Positions 34,256 through 43,078 of a stretch of 64,000 nt of DNA are shown here, piece after piece. Each line of letters opens with the position of its first letter. Position 1 is the stretch's first letter. The notes beneath the pieces are model-generated. The model was not told the DNA's origin, did not search any database, and worked only from the letters and a program-made list of their open reading frames with translations. Where the stretch lies: contig WJMJ01000059.1 of assembly GCA_014728035.1 (NCBI GenBank), positions 62,001-126,000 of the forward strand, in the 5' to 3' direction. The DNA comes from Promethearchaeota archaeon. Lineage in GTDB: Archaea; Asgardarchaeota; Thorarchaeia; Thorarchaeales; Thorarchaeaceae. The translations under genes and the position numbers were made by a program.

Positions 34256-35437
34256 ATGATAGTGCCTACAAATGTATCTCCCGAGTTTGATAAGCAAAGA
34301 CAAATCTATGAAGATACAAATGATCTTGCACAACGAATAGTCGAACTTGAGAAGCTTCTTTCTCTCGCACCAAGGCATAAGGGTGCTGAGAGGATGATTG
34401 GGGATTACAGAAAAAAGCTAGCTCAACTACGCGCAGATTTGGAGAAGAAGCGAGAGCAAGAACGGCAGAGAAGAAGTGGAGCAAGCGATGAGGGAGTAAT
34501 TCGAAAAGAAGGAGCTGGTCAAGTCTGCCTTATTGGAATTCCAAATGCTGGCAAATCGGCATTGATTAATGCAGTAACAAATGCAGACCTAACTGTTGCA
34601 GACTATCCCTTTGCAACACCAATTCCCACTCCTGCAATGATGCTTCTTGAGGATATCAATATCCAATTGGTTGAGATTCCAAGCATCTTCGAGGGGGCAT
34701 ATGACACAGGAATTGGGCGTCAGTCATTATCAGTTGCAAGAAATACTGATTGTATTGCAATAATAGTTGACTTGTCACAAGATATCGACTTTCAGATGAA
34801 TACAATACTTGGTGAGTTAGACCGAGCCAGAATTCGTCTGAATAGAGAGAAATCCGCTGTGCGAGTAGAACGAGTTGGAATGGGTGGTATCATGGTCTAT
34901 GGAATTCATCATTACGAAGGAACCAAGGACGAGGTAGTCGAATTTCTGAAAAAGAAGAAGATTACAAATCTAATTGTTCGATTTCAGAAGGAGGCAACTT
35001 TCCAAAATCTACTTGATGCAATGGACTCAAGTGTCGCATTCGTTCGGGCGCTGATAGTTGCGACAAAAGGAGACGCAGCTGGTTCAAAAGAACGCTTTCA
35101 AGAACTCAAAGAGAAATATGGGCAGAGGTTTGAAATCGTTGCAATATCTGCTGAAAAAGAAGAGAATCTGGAAGCAATGCGATGGGCACTTTATGAACAT
35201 CTTGACATCCTTCGAGTTTACACAAAAATACCTGGAAAGAAACGAGAGGACAAACCAATTGTACTTCCGGAGGGGTCTGTTGTAGAAGACGCAGCAGAAA
35301 AGGTACACAAAGAGCTGTTTGTAGAACGATTTAGAGCTGCAGTGATTTTACGTGACAAAGCAAAGATTAAACGACGTCAGGTTGGACTTGGCTATCCCCT
35401 CAAAGATGGTGATGTTATACAGTTGATGTCTAGATGA
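34256..35437 (+). CDS. DRG-type Obg-family GTPase
   Basis: 393 residues. A helical, charged N-terminus (about 1-85, EKKREQERQRRSG), then the G domain: GIPNAGKSALIN, DYPFATPIPTPAMM (switch I), the DxxG replaced by VEIPSIFEG, and TKGD, ending with a TGS domain (about 330-393, LRVYTKIP to GDVIQLMS). The layout matches archaeal/eukaryotic DRG translation GTPases. The switch II sequence IPSI instead of DTPG is unusual and may lower GTP hydrolysis. In line with srp54 and trmJ, so a translation operon. Confidence 0.85.
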   Translation: MIVPTNVSPEFDKQRQIYEDTNDLAQRIVELEKLLSLAPRHKGAERMIGDYRKKLAQLRADLEKKREQERQRRSGASDEGVIRKEGAGQVCLIGIPNAGKSALINAVTNADLTVADYPFATPIPTPAMMLLEDINIQLVEIPSIFEGAYDTGIGRQSLSVARNTDCIAIIVDLSQDIDFQMNTILGELDRARIRLNREKSAVRVERVGMGGIMVYGIHHYEGTKDEVVEFLKKKKITNLIVRFQKEATFQNLLDAMDSSVAFVRALIVATKGDAAGSKERFQELKEKYGQRFEIVAISAEKEENLEAMRWALYEHLDILRVYTKIPGKKREDKPIVLPEGSVVEDAAEKVHKELFVERFRAAVILRDKAKIKRRQVGLGYPLKDGDVIQLMSR

Positions 35438-35458
35438 TTTGATTCAGGAGATTACTTT

Positions 35459-36199
35459 TTGACCGAACTTGCCAATATTTCCATAATCCTAGTTGAACCT
35501 GAAACCCCTGGAAATGTAGGGTTTGCATCACGGGTTCTTGCAAATTTTGGTGTCAGTGACCTACGAATTGTTGGGGACGATCCCCGTCAAGAACAAGATG
35601 CACAGATATTCTCAGTCCATGCATTAGAACTTCTCGAGTCTGCTTCAATCTTCGAATATATTGAAGATGCACTTGAAGGAATTGATAATGTCTGGGCTTC
35701 TACTGCACGAATTGGTAGGAATCACAGTGTGACCCGAGCAGCTGTTCCACTTCCCCATCTTCCAAATCCTACCACATTGGATGGACGTGTAGGAATTCTA
35801 TTTGGTAGAGAGAGTATTGGCCTCATGAATGAAGAGATAGACCTATCTGATATTGTATTTACAATCCCGGTTTCTCCAGAATACCCAAGCCTCAATCTCA
35901 GTCATGCCATTGCAGTCGTTCTCTACGAGCTGTTCCACAAGTATGCTCCAGAGGCTGAGCCACGTAAAAATGACCCAAAACCAGCCACCATGAAAGAGAA
36001 GAATCAGGTCAGTATCTTCTTTGATGAAGTTGTCGATATCATCCCAATCCGAGACTACAAAAAACCAATTGCAAAACAAGTATTCAGAAATCTTCTAGGC
36101 CGGGCATTCATGACGGGACGGGAAGTGGCTACTCTCACTGGCACAATTCGAAGAATGAGAAATTATATCCTTGATCCTGACAAGTACAAAAATGAATGA
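35459..36199 (+). CDS. trmJ: SpoU-family tRNA methyltransferase TrmJ
   Basis: 246 residues. SPOUT fold: ILVEPETPGNVGFASRVLANFG (two parts), then VGILFGRESIGLMNEEI and SPEYPSLNLSHAIAVVLYEL, the SAM-binding trefoil knot. Archaeal TrmJ 2'-O-methylates C32 of tRNAs. The roughly 80-residue C-terminal helical extension fits the TrmJ dimer domain. Start TTG 35459 has GGAG upstream. Ends at a hairpin shared with the convergent rpl10e. Confidence 0.88.
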   Translation: MTELANISIILVEPETPGNVGFASRVLANFGVSDLRIVGDDPRQEQDAQIFSVHALELLESASIFEYIEDALEGIDNVWASTARIGRNHSVTRAAVPLPHLPNPTTLDGRVGILFGRESIGLMNEEIDLSDIVFTIPVSPEYPSLNLSHAIAVVLYELFHKYAPEAEPRKNDPKPATMKEKNQVSIFFDEVVDIIPIRDYKKPIAKQVFRNLLGRAFMTGREVATLTGTIRRMRNYILDPDKYKNE

Positions 36200-36202
36200 T
36201 TC

Positions 36203-36222
36203 GTCAAGGGAGTTCCCTTGAC
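36203..36222. terminator. Bidirectional hairpin between trmJ and rpl10e
   Basis: Perfect 9-bp stem GTCAAGGGA/TCCCTTGAC with a two-base GT loop, filling the short gap between the two convergent genes. No strong T-tract on either side, so termination is likely but not certain. Confidence 0.6.
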
Positions 36223-36225
36223 AAA

Positions 36226-36768
36226 CTATGCTAATCCATACCCAAGCTTTCTTCTCAGCTCGGGATCTATCTGATCAAACTCGATCTTACATGGAGTTGG
36301 CAACTTTGCTGCAGCTTTTTTAAGGGCTGTTCTGGCAACATCGATGTGTTGTCGGTCAATCCTAACCGTGACCAACGCCTGATTTCGATCGACTCGTGCT
36401 GCGACTCCTATCACTTTTCCGAAAGCCTTTCTCATTCCATCTTGAACACGGTCTGCACCAGCTCCAGATATCATCTTGTTCTCACGAAGATAATGGTAGG
36501 GTTTCACTCGAATTCGTAAATGGTAATTACGACGACCTGCTTTTCGGGTCATATGCCGATTGCATGTGACTCGTGCTGCTTCAAGTGCCTGATGTCTTAT
36601 CTGACATCGCTCAAGACCAATCAGGGATATTACTACTTCAAAATTACCAGATGTGTTCCCCATATCAAAACTCACTATTCGACTCGCTGGCTGTCTGTGA
36701 ATATACCGTTTCCGTACGTATGGAGGACGATCTGCCGTACGATAACATTGTCCTGGTCTCTTTCCCAT
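36226..36768 (-). CDS. rpl10e: Ribosomal protein L10e (L16 family)
   Basis: 180 residues. GKRPGQCYRTADRPPYVRKRYI at the start (two parts), the central RIRVKPYHYLRENKMISGAGADRVQDGMRKAFGK (two parts), and RIDRQHIDVARTALKKAA at the end match the archaeal/eukaryotic L10e of the large subunit, near the peptidyl transferase centre. Length and motifs complete. TATA-like CCTTTTATTCGA lies upstream on the minus strand. Confidence 0.96.
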   Translation of the reverse strand: MGKRPGQCYRTADRPPYVRKRYIHRQPASRIVSFDMGNTSGNFEVVISLIGLERCQIRHQALEAARVTCNRHMTRKAGRRNYHLRIRVKPYHYLRENKMISGAGADRVQDGMRKAFGKVIGVAARVDRNQALVTVRIDRQHIDVARTALKKAAAKLPTPCKIEFDQIDPELRRKLGYGLA

Positions 36769-36861
36769 TTTTTAATCACCTGTAATTTGGTCTTCGGTCT
36801 TGATGCCGTAAGGTGACCCCACGAAGTTCGAATAAAAGGATTTTGGCATAGGACTGTTGCA

Positions 36862-37590
36862 TCACTTATGAACTTCAACAAACAGATAACGAAAGAGGCA
36901 GTTATGAGAATCACAAGGTTTTGAGAAATCATGCCAAGTCAGATTATATTGGCCATGTAATTTTACCGTGGCATTATCGCGATGTTCCTTGACACTGGAA
37001 GTCCAGCTATGAATTGGTTGGGTCAGAAGACCCTCATGAATTTGGAAGTCATTGTTTGGAGTATCTTTTTGGTCTTCGGGCGGTGTCCAATACTCAATTG
37101 TATTAGTAAGGAAAATAACATAACCTACAGCCCCATCATGATTACGAACGATTTTTTCAATATGCGCTAGAGAATTGAAGAATTTGAATCTGCCAATCTC
37201 TAGTATGTTCTTCTTCTGTTTGTAGGTAACTCCGTTGATTTGTATGGGCTTTTCATCCAAGTAGTAACTGAGGTCGAAAACCGCTACGAGATTGTCATTA
37301 TTATCCTCAAGACAAATCTCCATCTTGTCGCGATCAGGCAATTCGGGTAGAGGGCACTGCATTGCCATGAAGAATGATGGATATTGTCTGTATATTTCTC
37401 GACCTAAAGAAACTCGAAAGTCTGTCACGTCTACAAATGCTTGTTGTCGTTTCGATAGGTTACGCATGATTAAATTGACGTCAATTCCTTGCATATCTTG
37501 GGTCCCCTTTTCGATAGCTAGTAGGGCTTTCCCGAGAATTGAATATGACCTTAGCTTGTCTGTGTACGGAAGTGCACTTTCTGATAGCAA
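36862..37590 (-). CDS. PD-(D/E)XK-nuclease-like protein, probably degenerate
   Basis: 242 residues. FRVSLGREIYRQYPSFFMAM followed by RDKMEICLEDNNDNLVAVFDLSYYL resembles the strand-helix-strand core of a family of restriction-type PD-(D/E)XK proteins, and GYVIFLTNTIEYWTPP resembles its later strand and loop. In the family the second strand usually ends in ExK; here it is DLS, so catalysis may be lost. This assignment is by pattern only. It is 17 bases behind deoxyhypusine synthase on the same strand, probably cotranscribed, with no functional tie evident. Confidence 0.45.
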   Translation of the reverse strand: MLSESALPYTDKLRSYSILGKALLAIEKGTQDMQGIDVNLIMRNLSKRQQAFVDVTDFRVSLGREIYRQYPSFFMAMQCPLPELPDRDKMEICLEDNNDNLVAVFDLSYYLDEKPIQINGVTYKQKKNILEIGRFKFFNSLAHIEKIVRNHDGAVGYVIFLTNTIEYWTPPEDQKDTPNNDFQIHEGLLTQPIHSWTSSVKEHRDNATVKLHGQYNLTWHDFSKPCDSHNCLFRYLFVEVHK

Positions 37591-37607
37591 ATTTGATCGA
37601 TTTCGCG

Positions 37608-38546
37608 CTATTCTGTGTTTAGTGCAGCGACTATCAAGAGCGGGAACATAATCGTGGCATCACCTATGACGGTTTCAAAATTTGCTTTTGTTTGCACTTT
37701 TTGCCAAGAAACGCCCTCTTGAAGTGGTGCACCTCCAAGACTACCTCCCTCGGGACGGTCCAATGTGATTTGCACAGCTAAGTCAAGACCGCCACGGAGG
37801 ATGGTACTGCCCATTGTGAAATGTTTTGTAAGCCCACCACCCAACATTATTGCACCTGTTTTTTTAGCACCCTGAACCAACTCTCCAAGGATTCGCAAGT
37901 CCTTGATAAAATCTAGTTGGATGTTCTGCATAGTGCTGTAGGTATACAGATGAAATCCCAGCATGGAATCCATAAGTCCTGGACAAAAGATTGGCACATT
38001 GTGGAGACTCGCTTGATGAATAATTGAGGTATTATCGGATATGTTTGAACCAAGATGAGATAAGAATTCGCTTGGTGAGAGATTAGCTAAATCTTCATTT
38101 GAGATGTAATCAAAAAAGGAGTACATCTCTTTTTCAAATGTTTCAAAGTCCTCTTCTTTTACAAAGATGTCAGCTATCCTACCCATTCCAGCTATTCGTA
38201 GATCCTCATCAGATTTTCCAATTGGAACACGATAATGAGCACCACCATATGCTTCGACTAGATCATGAACAATATTAGCACCACTTGAAACAATGACATC
38301 AATTTTTTGTAAACAAAGAAGGTGACTAATGATGTTACGCAGACCACCAGGCACCATTGGTCCGGAGAGTGATAAATATGTACAACAATCAGAATCTTCA
38401 AACATTCTTCGGATGATTGATACAGCACGTCCAACTCGACCTGCGCCTAAAACTCCCACTTGTGAATATGCCTCTACTAATTCGCTTACGGAACTGATTT
38501 TTTTAAGATCGATGAACTTAACTCTATGCAATAGACTCACTATCAA
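37608..38546 (-). CDS. dys: Deoxyhypusine synthase
   Basis: 312 residues. It transfers the aminobutyl group of spermidine to a lysine of archaeal aIF5A. SGPMVPGGLRNII and SSGANIVHDLVEAYGGAHY bind NAD and spermidine; LGGGLTKHF carries the catalytic lysine region, and RPEGGSLGGAPLQEGVSW then DATIMFPLLI close the site. Start TTG or an internal GTG. A large hairpin lies in the 44 bases upstream. Confidence 0.94.
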   Translation of the reverse strand: MIVSLLHRVKFIDLKKISSVSELVEAYSQVGVLGAGRVGRAVSIIRRMFEDSDCCTYLSLSGPMVPGGLRNIISHLLCLQKIDVIVSSGANIVHDLVEAYGGAHYRVPIGKSDEDLRIAGMGRIADIFVKEEDFETFEKEMYSFFDYISNEDLANLSPSEFLSHLGSNISDNTSIIHQASLHNVPIFCPGLMDSMLGFHLYTYSTMQNIQLDFIKDLRILGELVQGAKKTGAIMLGGGLTKHFTMGSTILRGGLDLAVQITLDRPEGGSLGGAPLQEGVSWQKVQTKANFETVIGDATIMFPLLIVAALNTE

Positions 38547-38589
38547 AAACCAACTATTGAAGGAGATAAGTTATTCGATAGAAAATGGG

Positions 38590-38633
38590 CACGAGTTCAG
38601 GGTATTTCCGGGAGGGCATAACCCGAACTCGTG
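38590..38633. promoter_or_regulatory. Long hairpin upstream of dys
   Basis: Nine paired bases CACGAGTTC/GAACTCGTG, one bulged A, then four more pairs GGGT/ACCC, around a 17-base loop rich in G. It lies 44 bases before the dys start and about 160 before the divergent membrane protein. Could be a 5'-leader structure in the dys mRNA, a terminator for an unseen transcript, or an operator. Confidence 0.5.
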
Positions 38634-38792
38634 TAAGTCCAAAAATGTTCAAGCAAGTCATTCATTCTTTCAAACAGAATCAGGTTTTTGGTATGTTTTT
38701 GTGGTTTCAAATAGACATTGAGATACTGGAGGGCACGCCGAAAGTATTCCTAGTTCAGTATCTTTAAACGATTTCAGCATATTTACAAATTC

Positions 38793-39416
38793 ATGCAGAC
38801 CAGTCTCGATATATTGGTATTAGAGGTCATTGGAATTGGAGTCATCTTTCAAATCATATGGCTGTTTATCACACGATTTGGAAGAGACCAGTATCTATCT
38901 GATTTGACACGCTTTTCCAAACCAAACAGTAGATTATCTAAATTCTATTCGTGGAGAATGGAAAGTACAAACAATGCATTGAAGGAGGGAATAGCCGTCA
39001 TTTCAATAGTGTTGATTATTACCGTTTCACTTTCTATCACACAGCAAGGCATCGAGTCTCTTTTGTTTCTTCTACCCTATCTTTTGTTCGTCATTGCACT
39101 GGTTGTTCTTAGTGTAATTCAGGTTATTGTTCGGGTTCATAGGTTGTCTAAGCGAGAAGATGAATTGCTTGCCAAAATGAAGAATAAAGAAGATAAAATA
39201 AATGAAGCACAACAGATAGTTGACTGGTTATACTCACAAGGAAAAGATGGTGATGGGCGACTGTGGTTTATTTTATATAGAGCTGCACAATTACCGAATC
39301 CCATTGGATATGCAATAAGAGATGCACTTTTTGAGAAAAGGAAAGAGATAGAAAAAGGAATTGAACCAGAAGGTGTATCGAGTGAAACTGAAGACAGTGG
39401 AATAGGTATAGAATAA
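38793..39416 (+). CDS. Hypothetical membrane protein
   Basis: 207 residues. One N-terminal membrane helix (about 7-28) and a hairpin of two more (about 63-82 and 88-110), then a soluble helical domain with KREDELLAKMKNKEDKINEAQQ that may be coiled coil. A polar acidic C-terminus follows. No family recognised. Upstream of rpl35ae on the same strand with an 80-base gap. Confidence 0.55.
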   Translation: MQTSLDILVLEVIGIGVIFQIIWLFITRFGRDQYLSDLTRFSKPNSRLSKFYSWRMESTNNALKEGIAVISIVLIITVSLSITQQGIESLLFLLPYLLFVIALVVLSVIQVIVRVHRLSKREDELLAKMKNKEDKINEAQQIVDWLYSQGKDGDGRLWFILYRAAQLPNPIGYAIRDALFEKRKEIEKGIEPEGVSSETEDSGIGIE

Positions 39417-39497
39417 GAAAGATAAACCGTCTATTCAGTAAGTCTTATATCCACTTTAGAAGGCGTGAACCAGAATCCCCCAAGAGAGGAACCCACA

Positions 39498-39782
39498 ATG
39501 TCAGAAAGTAAGGTGTTGAAAGGCCGTAGAGGCGTAGTTGTTAGCTATCGAAGAGGTAAACATCTCCAACATACAAATCAGGTCATTTTGAAATTCGATA
39601 ATATTGAATCAAGAAACGAAGCTGCAAGTCTGATAGGTCAGAAAATTAAATGGACTTCATCTGTGGGAAAAGAGACCTTGGGAAAAGTACTCAATGTTCA
39701 CGGAAACAGTGGTGCAGTTCGAGCCAAATTTAGAACCAATCTCCCAGGACAAGCTATTGGAACCCCAGTACACATTATTTAG
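39498..39782 (+). CDS. rpl35ae: Ribosomal protein L35Ae
   Basis: 94 residues from ATG 39498. GRRGVVVSYRRGKHLQHTNQ, GQKIKWTSSVGKETLGKVLNVHG (two parts) and VRAKFRTNLPGQAIGTPVHI match L35Ae/eL33, a large-subunit protein shared by eukaryotes and only some archaea. A GTG at 39465 would add eleven residues without similarity. The C/D sRNA gene lies 43 bases downstream. Confidence 0.92.
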   Translation: MSESKVLKGRRGVVVSYRRGKHLQHTNQVILKFDNIESRNEAASLIGQKIKWTSSVGKETLGKVLNVHGNSGAVRAKFRTNLPGQAIGTPVHII

Positions 39783-39825
39783 ACATTCATTAACCTTTAT
39801 CACGGGAGATAACTAAAGAGAAATC

Positions 39826-39896
39826 ACTCCGATGATGACTTTTGGCTATCTGAGGGCCCAAGGGTCCTAGGATGTATCATAGTTAGTCTGAGGAGT
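39826..39896 (+). ncRNA. C/D-box guide RNA, two guides for the 23S helix 69 region
   Basis: Terminal stem ACTCC (39826-39830) with GGAGT (39892-39896); C box ATGATGA (39832-39838); 11-nt guide; D' box CTGA (39850-39853); degenerate C' box AGGATGT (39869-39875); 12-nt guide; D box CTGA (39888-39891). The D guide is complementary to TAACTATGA and the D' guide to TAGCCAAA. From memory both lie close together in archaeal/eukaryotic large-subunit rRNA (GTAACTATGAC then about 10 bases on GGTAGCCAAA). The N+5 rule predicts methylation of the second A of TAAC and the first C of GCC. The D'-C' spacer is 15 nt, longer than usual, and can fold (GGGCCC/GGGTCC). Confidence 0.85.
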
Positions 39897-39933
39897 ACTT
39901 TATTGAATAAAACGCAACTGGAAGTATAACATA

Positions 39934-40473
39934 TTGCTTGAGTGGATACTACTTTATTCGTTCTATCTACTAGCTGGTTTCACTTTGAAGTTAGGAGATG
40001 ATTTTCTCGATGAGCTTGACAGACCCAACTTGTCTTGGATTTTCTTATCTTTGTCCGGTGCTTTTTTTGCGTATATAATTACTAACTCAGAATACGATAT
40101 GGTTCTGCTGACTTCCATAATTATTGGTGTGGTCATTTCTGGAAAAGTGAACAGGCCCCAATTTTCTATGGGTTTCATCCTAATTGCAGTAGGATTTTTG
40201 ATACGAGGGATCCCAGTTGTGACAGATTGGCTTGAATGGTTAGCTATTCTACTAATCCTCTTGCTAGCAGCGGTTTTGGACGAGAAAGGAAATGATTGGA
40301 CTGTTAGAAGTGCAAATCCAACAGCATCAATATTCTTCAATTACAGATTTTCATTGAAAGTTACCGTTCTGGCAATCTCCTTGGTCTGGCAACTATTCAT
40401 TTTTACCGCAGTTGGTCTATGGATTTTTGATTTGGGATACGAGTTGGCAGGAAAAATCAATCAGAAGATATAG
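39934..40473 (+). CDS. Hypothetical five-helix membrane protein
   Basis: 179 residues with about five membrane helices. The first is followed by LKLGDDFLDELDRPN, an acidic loop that may bind metal or lipid head groups and that I have only seen in uncharacterised archaeal proteins; SIFFNYRFSLK lies before the last helix. Last 17 bases overlap the convergent radical SAM gene. Start is TTG 39934. Confidence 0.55.
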   Translation: MLEWILLYSFYLLAGFTLKLGDDFLDELDRPNLSWIFLSLSGAFFAYIITNSEYDMVLLTSIIIGVVISGKVNRPQFSMGFILIAVGFLIRGIPVVTDWLEWLAILLILLLAAVLDEKGNDWTVRSANPTASIFFNYRFSLKVTVLAISLVWQLFIFTAVGLWIFDLGYELAGKINQKI

Positions 40474-41515
40474 TTTGGTATGAAAGACTGCAACAAATAT
40501 CTTTGAAATTTGGCTTCAAACCGACCTCTCTTGCAAAATCCACCCCCTCCTGACTGATATATGCTATCCCATTTACTCCAGCACGAATTGCATATCTATC
40601 GGATTTAACCTTGTGATGTCCAATTGGTCTGGCACATCCTAGAAGAAGAGGTGTCTTTGGAAATCCCAGACGTGCAATCGTCAAGATTCGTCCGGTCACA
40701 CTCGGAGATGGTGGTGTTACATTTGCCATGGGCGTTCCACGAACCGGGTTCAGAATTATAATAACAATTCCCGCGGGATAGAATTCTGATATCATAGTTA
40801 GTGCATCCAGTTCTCCATTGATCTTCCCATAGTCGAGACCAATCAACACATGAGGAACAGATGGAACCTTGTATTCGTCAAGTAGACGCAAAGATTCACG
40901 AATTCGTTTTGGGCCATCTGTAAGATGGTAAACACGGTGCGAAACATCAGGATTAGCAATCACATCAAGCATAACCGCATCAACCCCTACATCGGCTAAC
41001 ATTGAAACTGAAGACTCTTTTAGAATACCTGTATGAACAACTACTTTGAGACCAAGCTGAGTTTTTACAAAACGAATTGCATCACCAAATCGATCTAATG
41101 GAACACTTCCCTGACTATCAGCACCGCCACTTATGAGAACTCCCTCTCCATTATACTTCTTGACCTCTATGCAGCGTTTAATCAATTCATCTGGAGAGAG
41201 AGTTGGAATCATGCCATTGAGTAGTTTTTTCTGACAGTGATCGCAATTCAAAGAGCATGCTAATCCTGTAACACTTAAAGAAAGGAAATTTCGGGAGTTG
41301 TTAATATGATGGTCATCAATTTGGTATTGGTAAGATGTGGGGCTATAACAGTATAGGGTGTTCCCAAAATTAGAACGGCGTGTGTTGAAAGCAGTTTCTA
41401 AATAGGACTCAAACTCCCTGTCTGATGCAACCAGTACTGAGCTACCTTCAGTCGAAATATCTATGCTCAAAGTAACCACACGGGAAAAATACATCAAGGC
41501 TTTTAGAACTTTCAT
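40457..41515 (-). CDS. Radical SAM protein (biotin-synthase-like, COG1856-type)
   Basis: 352 residues. CSLNCDHC (about residues 86-93) gives the CxxxCxxC cluster motif; GVLISGGADSQGSVP and HVLIGLDYGKING follow the TIM barrel pattern, and CARPIGHHKVKSD is a conserved later loop with Cys. A CC pair occurs near the C-terminus. It resembles the archaeal biotin-synthase-homologue group; one member of that group is, as I recall, an archaeal lipoyl synthase component, so lipoate assembly is a hypothesis. Divergent from acdA with 77 bases between. Confidence 0.7.
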   Translation of the reverse strand: MKVLKALMYFSRVVTLSIDISTEGSSVLVASDREFESYLETAFNTRRSNFGNTLYCYSPTSYQYQIDDHHINNSRNFLSLSVTGLACSLNCDHCQKKLLNGMIPTLSPDELIKRCIEVKKYNGEGVLISGGADSQGSVPLDRFGDAIRFVKTQLGLKVVVHTGILKESSVSMLADVGVDAVMLDVIANPDVSHRVYHLTDGPKRIRESLRLLDEYKVPSVPHVLIGLDYGKINGELDALTMISEFYPAGIVIIILNPVRGTPMANVTPPSPSVTGRILTIARLGFPKTPLLLGCARPIGHHKVKSDRYAIRAGVNGIAYISQEGVDFAREVGLKPNFKDICCSLSYQTISSD

Positions 41516-41592
41516 TCAGTACCAAATGATAAGCTACAAGTACTCTTTGCTAATTGGAAAACATACACGGAAAATCTCCGGAGGATATCTAG

Positions 41593-43023
41593 TTGTCGTG
41601 TGAACAAAAGGCTGACCTTGACCTCTTCTTCAAAGCTAAAAGTGTGGCAATATATGGGGCATCCGCAACACCAAATAGTGTGGGACAAGCTATTATCCAG
41701 AACTTCATCAAACCCCAATATACTGGGAAAGTATTTGCAGTTAATCCAAAATACGAGTCTGTTTTAGGGGTAAAGTGTTATCCTACTTTAGTAGACATAC
41801 CCGATCCGATTGATATGGTTGTTTGTGCTGTACCAGCACGGCTCACACCACGGGTTTTCGAAGATATTGCAGAAAAAGGAGTTAAAGCCGCAATTGTGAT
41901 ATCTGGAGGATTTTCAGAAACTGGTCCAAAAGGTGCAATCCTTGAAGATGAGATGTGTATTATAGGCCATGAAAATGATATCAGAATAATAGGTCCAAAT
42001 TGTGTAGGGATAATTGACACACATACACATGTTGATACATTTTTCTTACCCGAGTATAGGTGTGGAAGACCGAAATCAAGCAATGTAGCCAACATATCCT
42101 TGGTTTCGCAATCTGGAGCATTCGCAGCTGCAATTGCGGACTGGACATCTGAACTAGGACTCGGAATCAGCAAAATAATCAGTTTGGGGAATAAATGTGA
42201 TGTTGATGATGACGATTTGTTATGCTATTTGGGTGACGATGATTCAACACAAGTGATCTGTTATTATACTGAAGGATATGACGCGGATAAAGGACGAGTG
42301 TTCTTTGAAACTGCACAACATATTACAAAAAACAAACCTGTTCTTGTTGTGAAGTCGGGGCGCGGGCAGAGGGCAAAAGCTGCTGCCAGTTCGCACACAG
42401 GCTCTCTGGCTGGCTCAGATAGAATTGCTGATGCTGCTTATAGACAGGCAGGTATAATTCGGGCAAACAATTTTGAACAAATGTTCGATATGGCGAAAGC
42501 ACTTGCTATGCAACCTCCAGCAAAAGGTGATCGAGTCCTAATGATTACCAATGGTGGTGGTCTTGGTGTTATGACAACGGATGCTCTAGAATCTGAGGGC
42601 CTTGGAATTCCATCTCCGTCACAAGAGCTTGAAGCGCGATTTGAAGACCGTTTGCCATCATATTGTGCGTGGGGAAATCCTATTGATGTTGTGGGAGATA
42701 CTGATTCTAACCGTTATGATGCCGTTTTTGACGAGGCGATTGCAAGTGGCGAATACGATATTTTTGTTGTTGGAATGCTTTTGCAAACACCAAGTTTAGG
42801 TATGGAAATCACTAATACGATTGCAAATCATCAAAGGAGATCTGGATTGCCTTTTGTGGTTGTATCGATGGGTGGTGGATTTACCACTAAAGCAGGTCAA
42901 ATTATGGAGCTTATGGGCGTACCAACTTATGCGACTGGTGAAAAAGCAGCATTAGCTGCACGGGCTCTTGTTAGATACGGTGAAATAAAATATGGGAATG
43001 CATTCAAAAAGACTGTTGTCTGA
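41593..43023 (+). CDS. acdA: ADP-forming acyl-CoA synthetase alpha subunit
   Basis: 476 residues: CoA-binding Rossmann domain (SVAIYGASATPNSVGQAIIQN at about 16-36, in two parts), then two succinyl-CoA-ligase-like domains. The phosphorylated histidine is that of SSHTGSLAGSDR (near residue 265). With the beta subunit it converts acetyl-CoA or another acyl-CoA, ADP and phosphate to the acid, CoA and ATP, the energy-conserving step of archaeal fermentation. Start TTG has GGAGG nine bases before it. acdB follows 55 bases on. Confidence 0.93.
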   Translation: MSCEQKADLDLFFKAKSVAIYGASATPNSVGQAIIQNFIKPQYTGKVFAVNPKYESVLGVKCYPTLVDIPDPIDMVVCAVPARLTPRVFEDIAEKGVKAAIVISGGFSETGPKGAILEDEMCIIGHENDIRIIGPNCVGIIDTHTHVDTFFLPEYRCGRPKSSNVANISLVSQSGAFAAAIADWTSELGLGISKIISLGNKCDVDDDDLLCYLGDDDSTQVICYYTEGYDADKGRVFFETAQHITKNKPVLVVKSGRGQRAKAAASSHTGSLAGSDRIADAAYRQAGIIRANNFEQMFDMAKALAMQPPAKGDRVLMITNGGGLGVMTTDALESEGLGIPSPSQELEARFEDRLPSYCAWGNPIDVVGDTDSNRYDAVFDEAIASGEYDIFVVGMLLQTPSLGMEITNTIANHQRRSGLPFVVVSMGGGFTTKAGQIMELMGVPTYATGEKAALAARALVRYGEIKYGNAFKKTVV

Positions 43024-43078
43024 GAAACCATAAAAGGATATGATGTTCAGCCAAGAGTGAGCAGAGGACTGAGATAAA

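Noticed and set aside
39827..39933. Short peptide frame starting ATGATGACTTTTGG
   Set aside because: The start overlaps the C box of a well-formed C/D sRNA, there is no ribosome site, and the frame ends after about 12 codons without similarity to the DGPW peptides.
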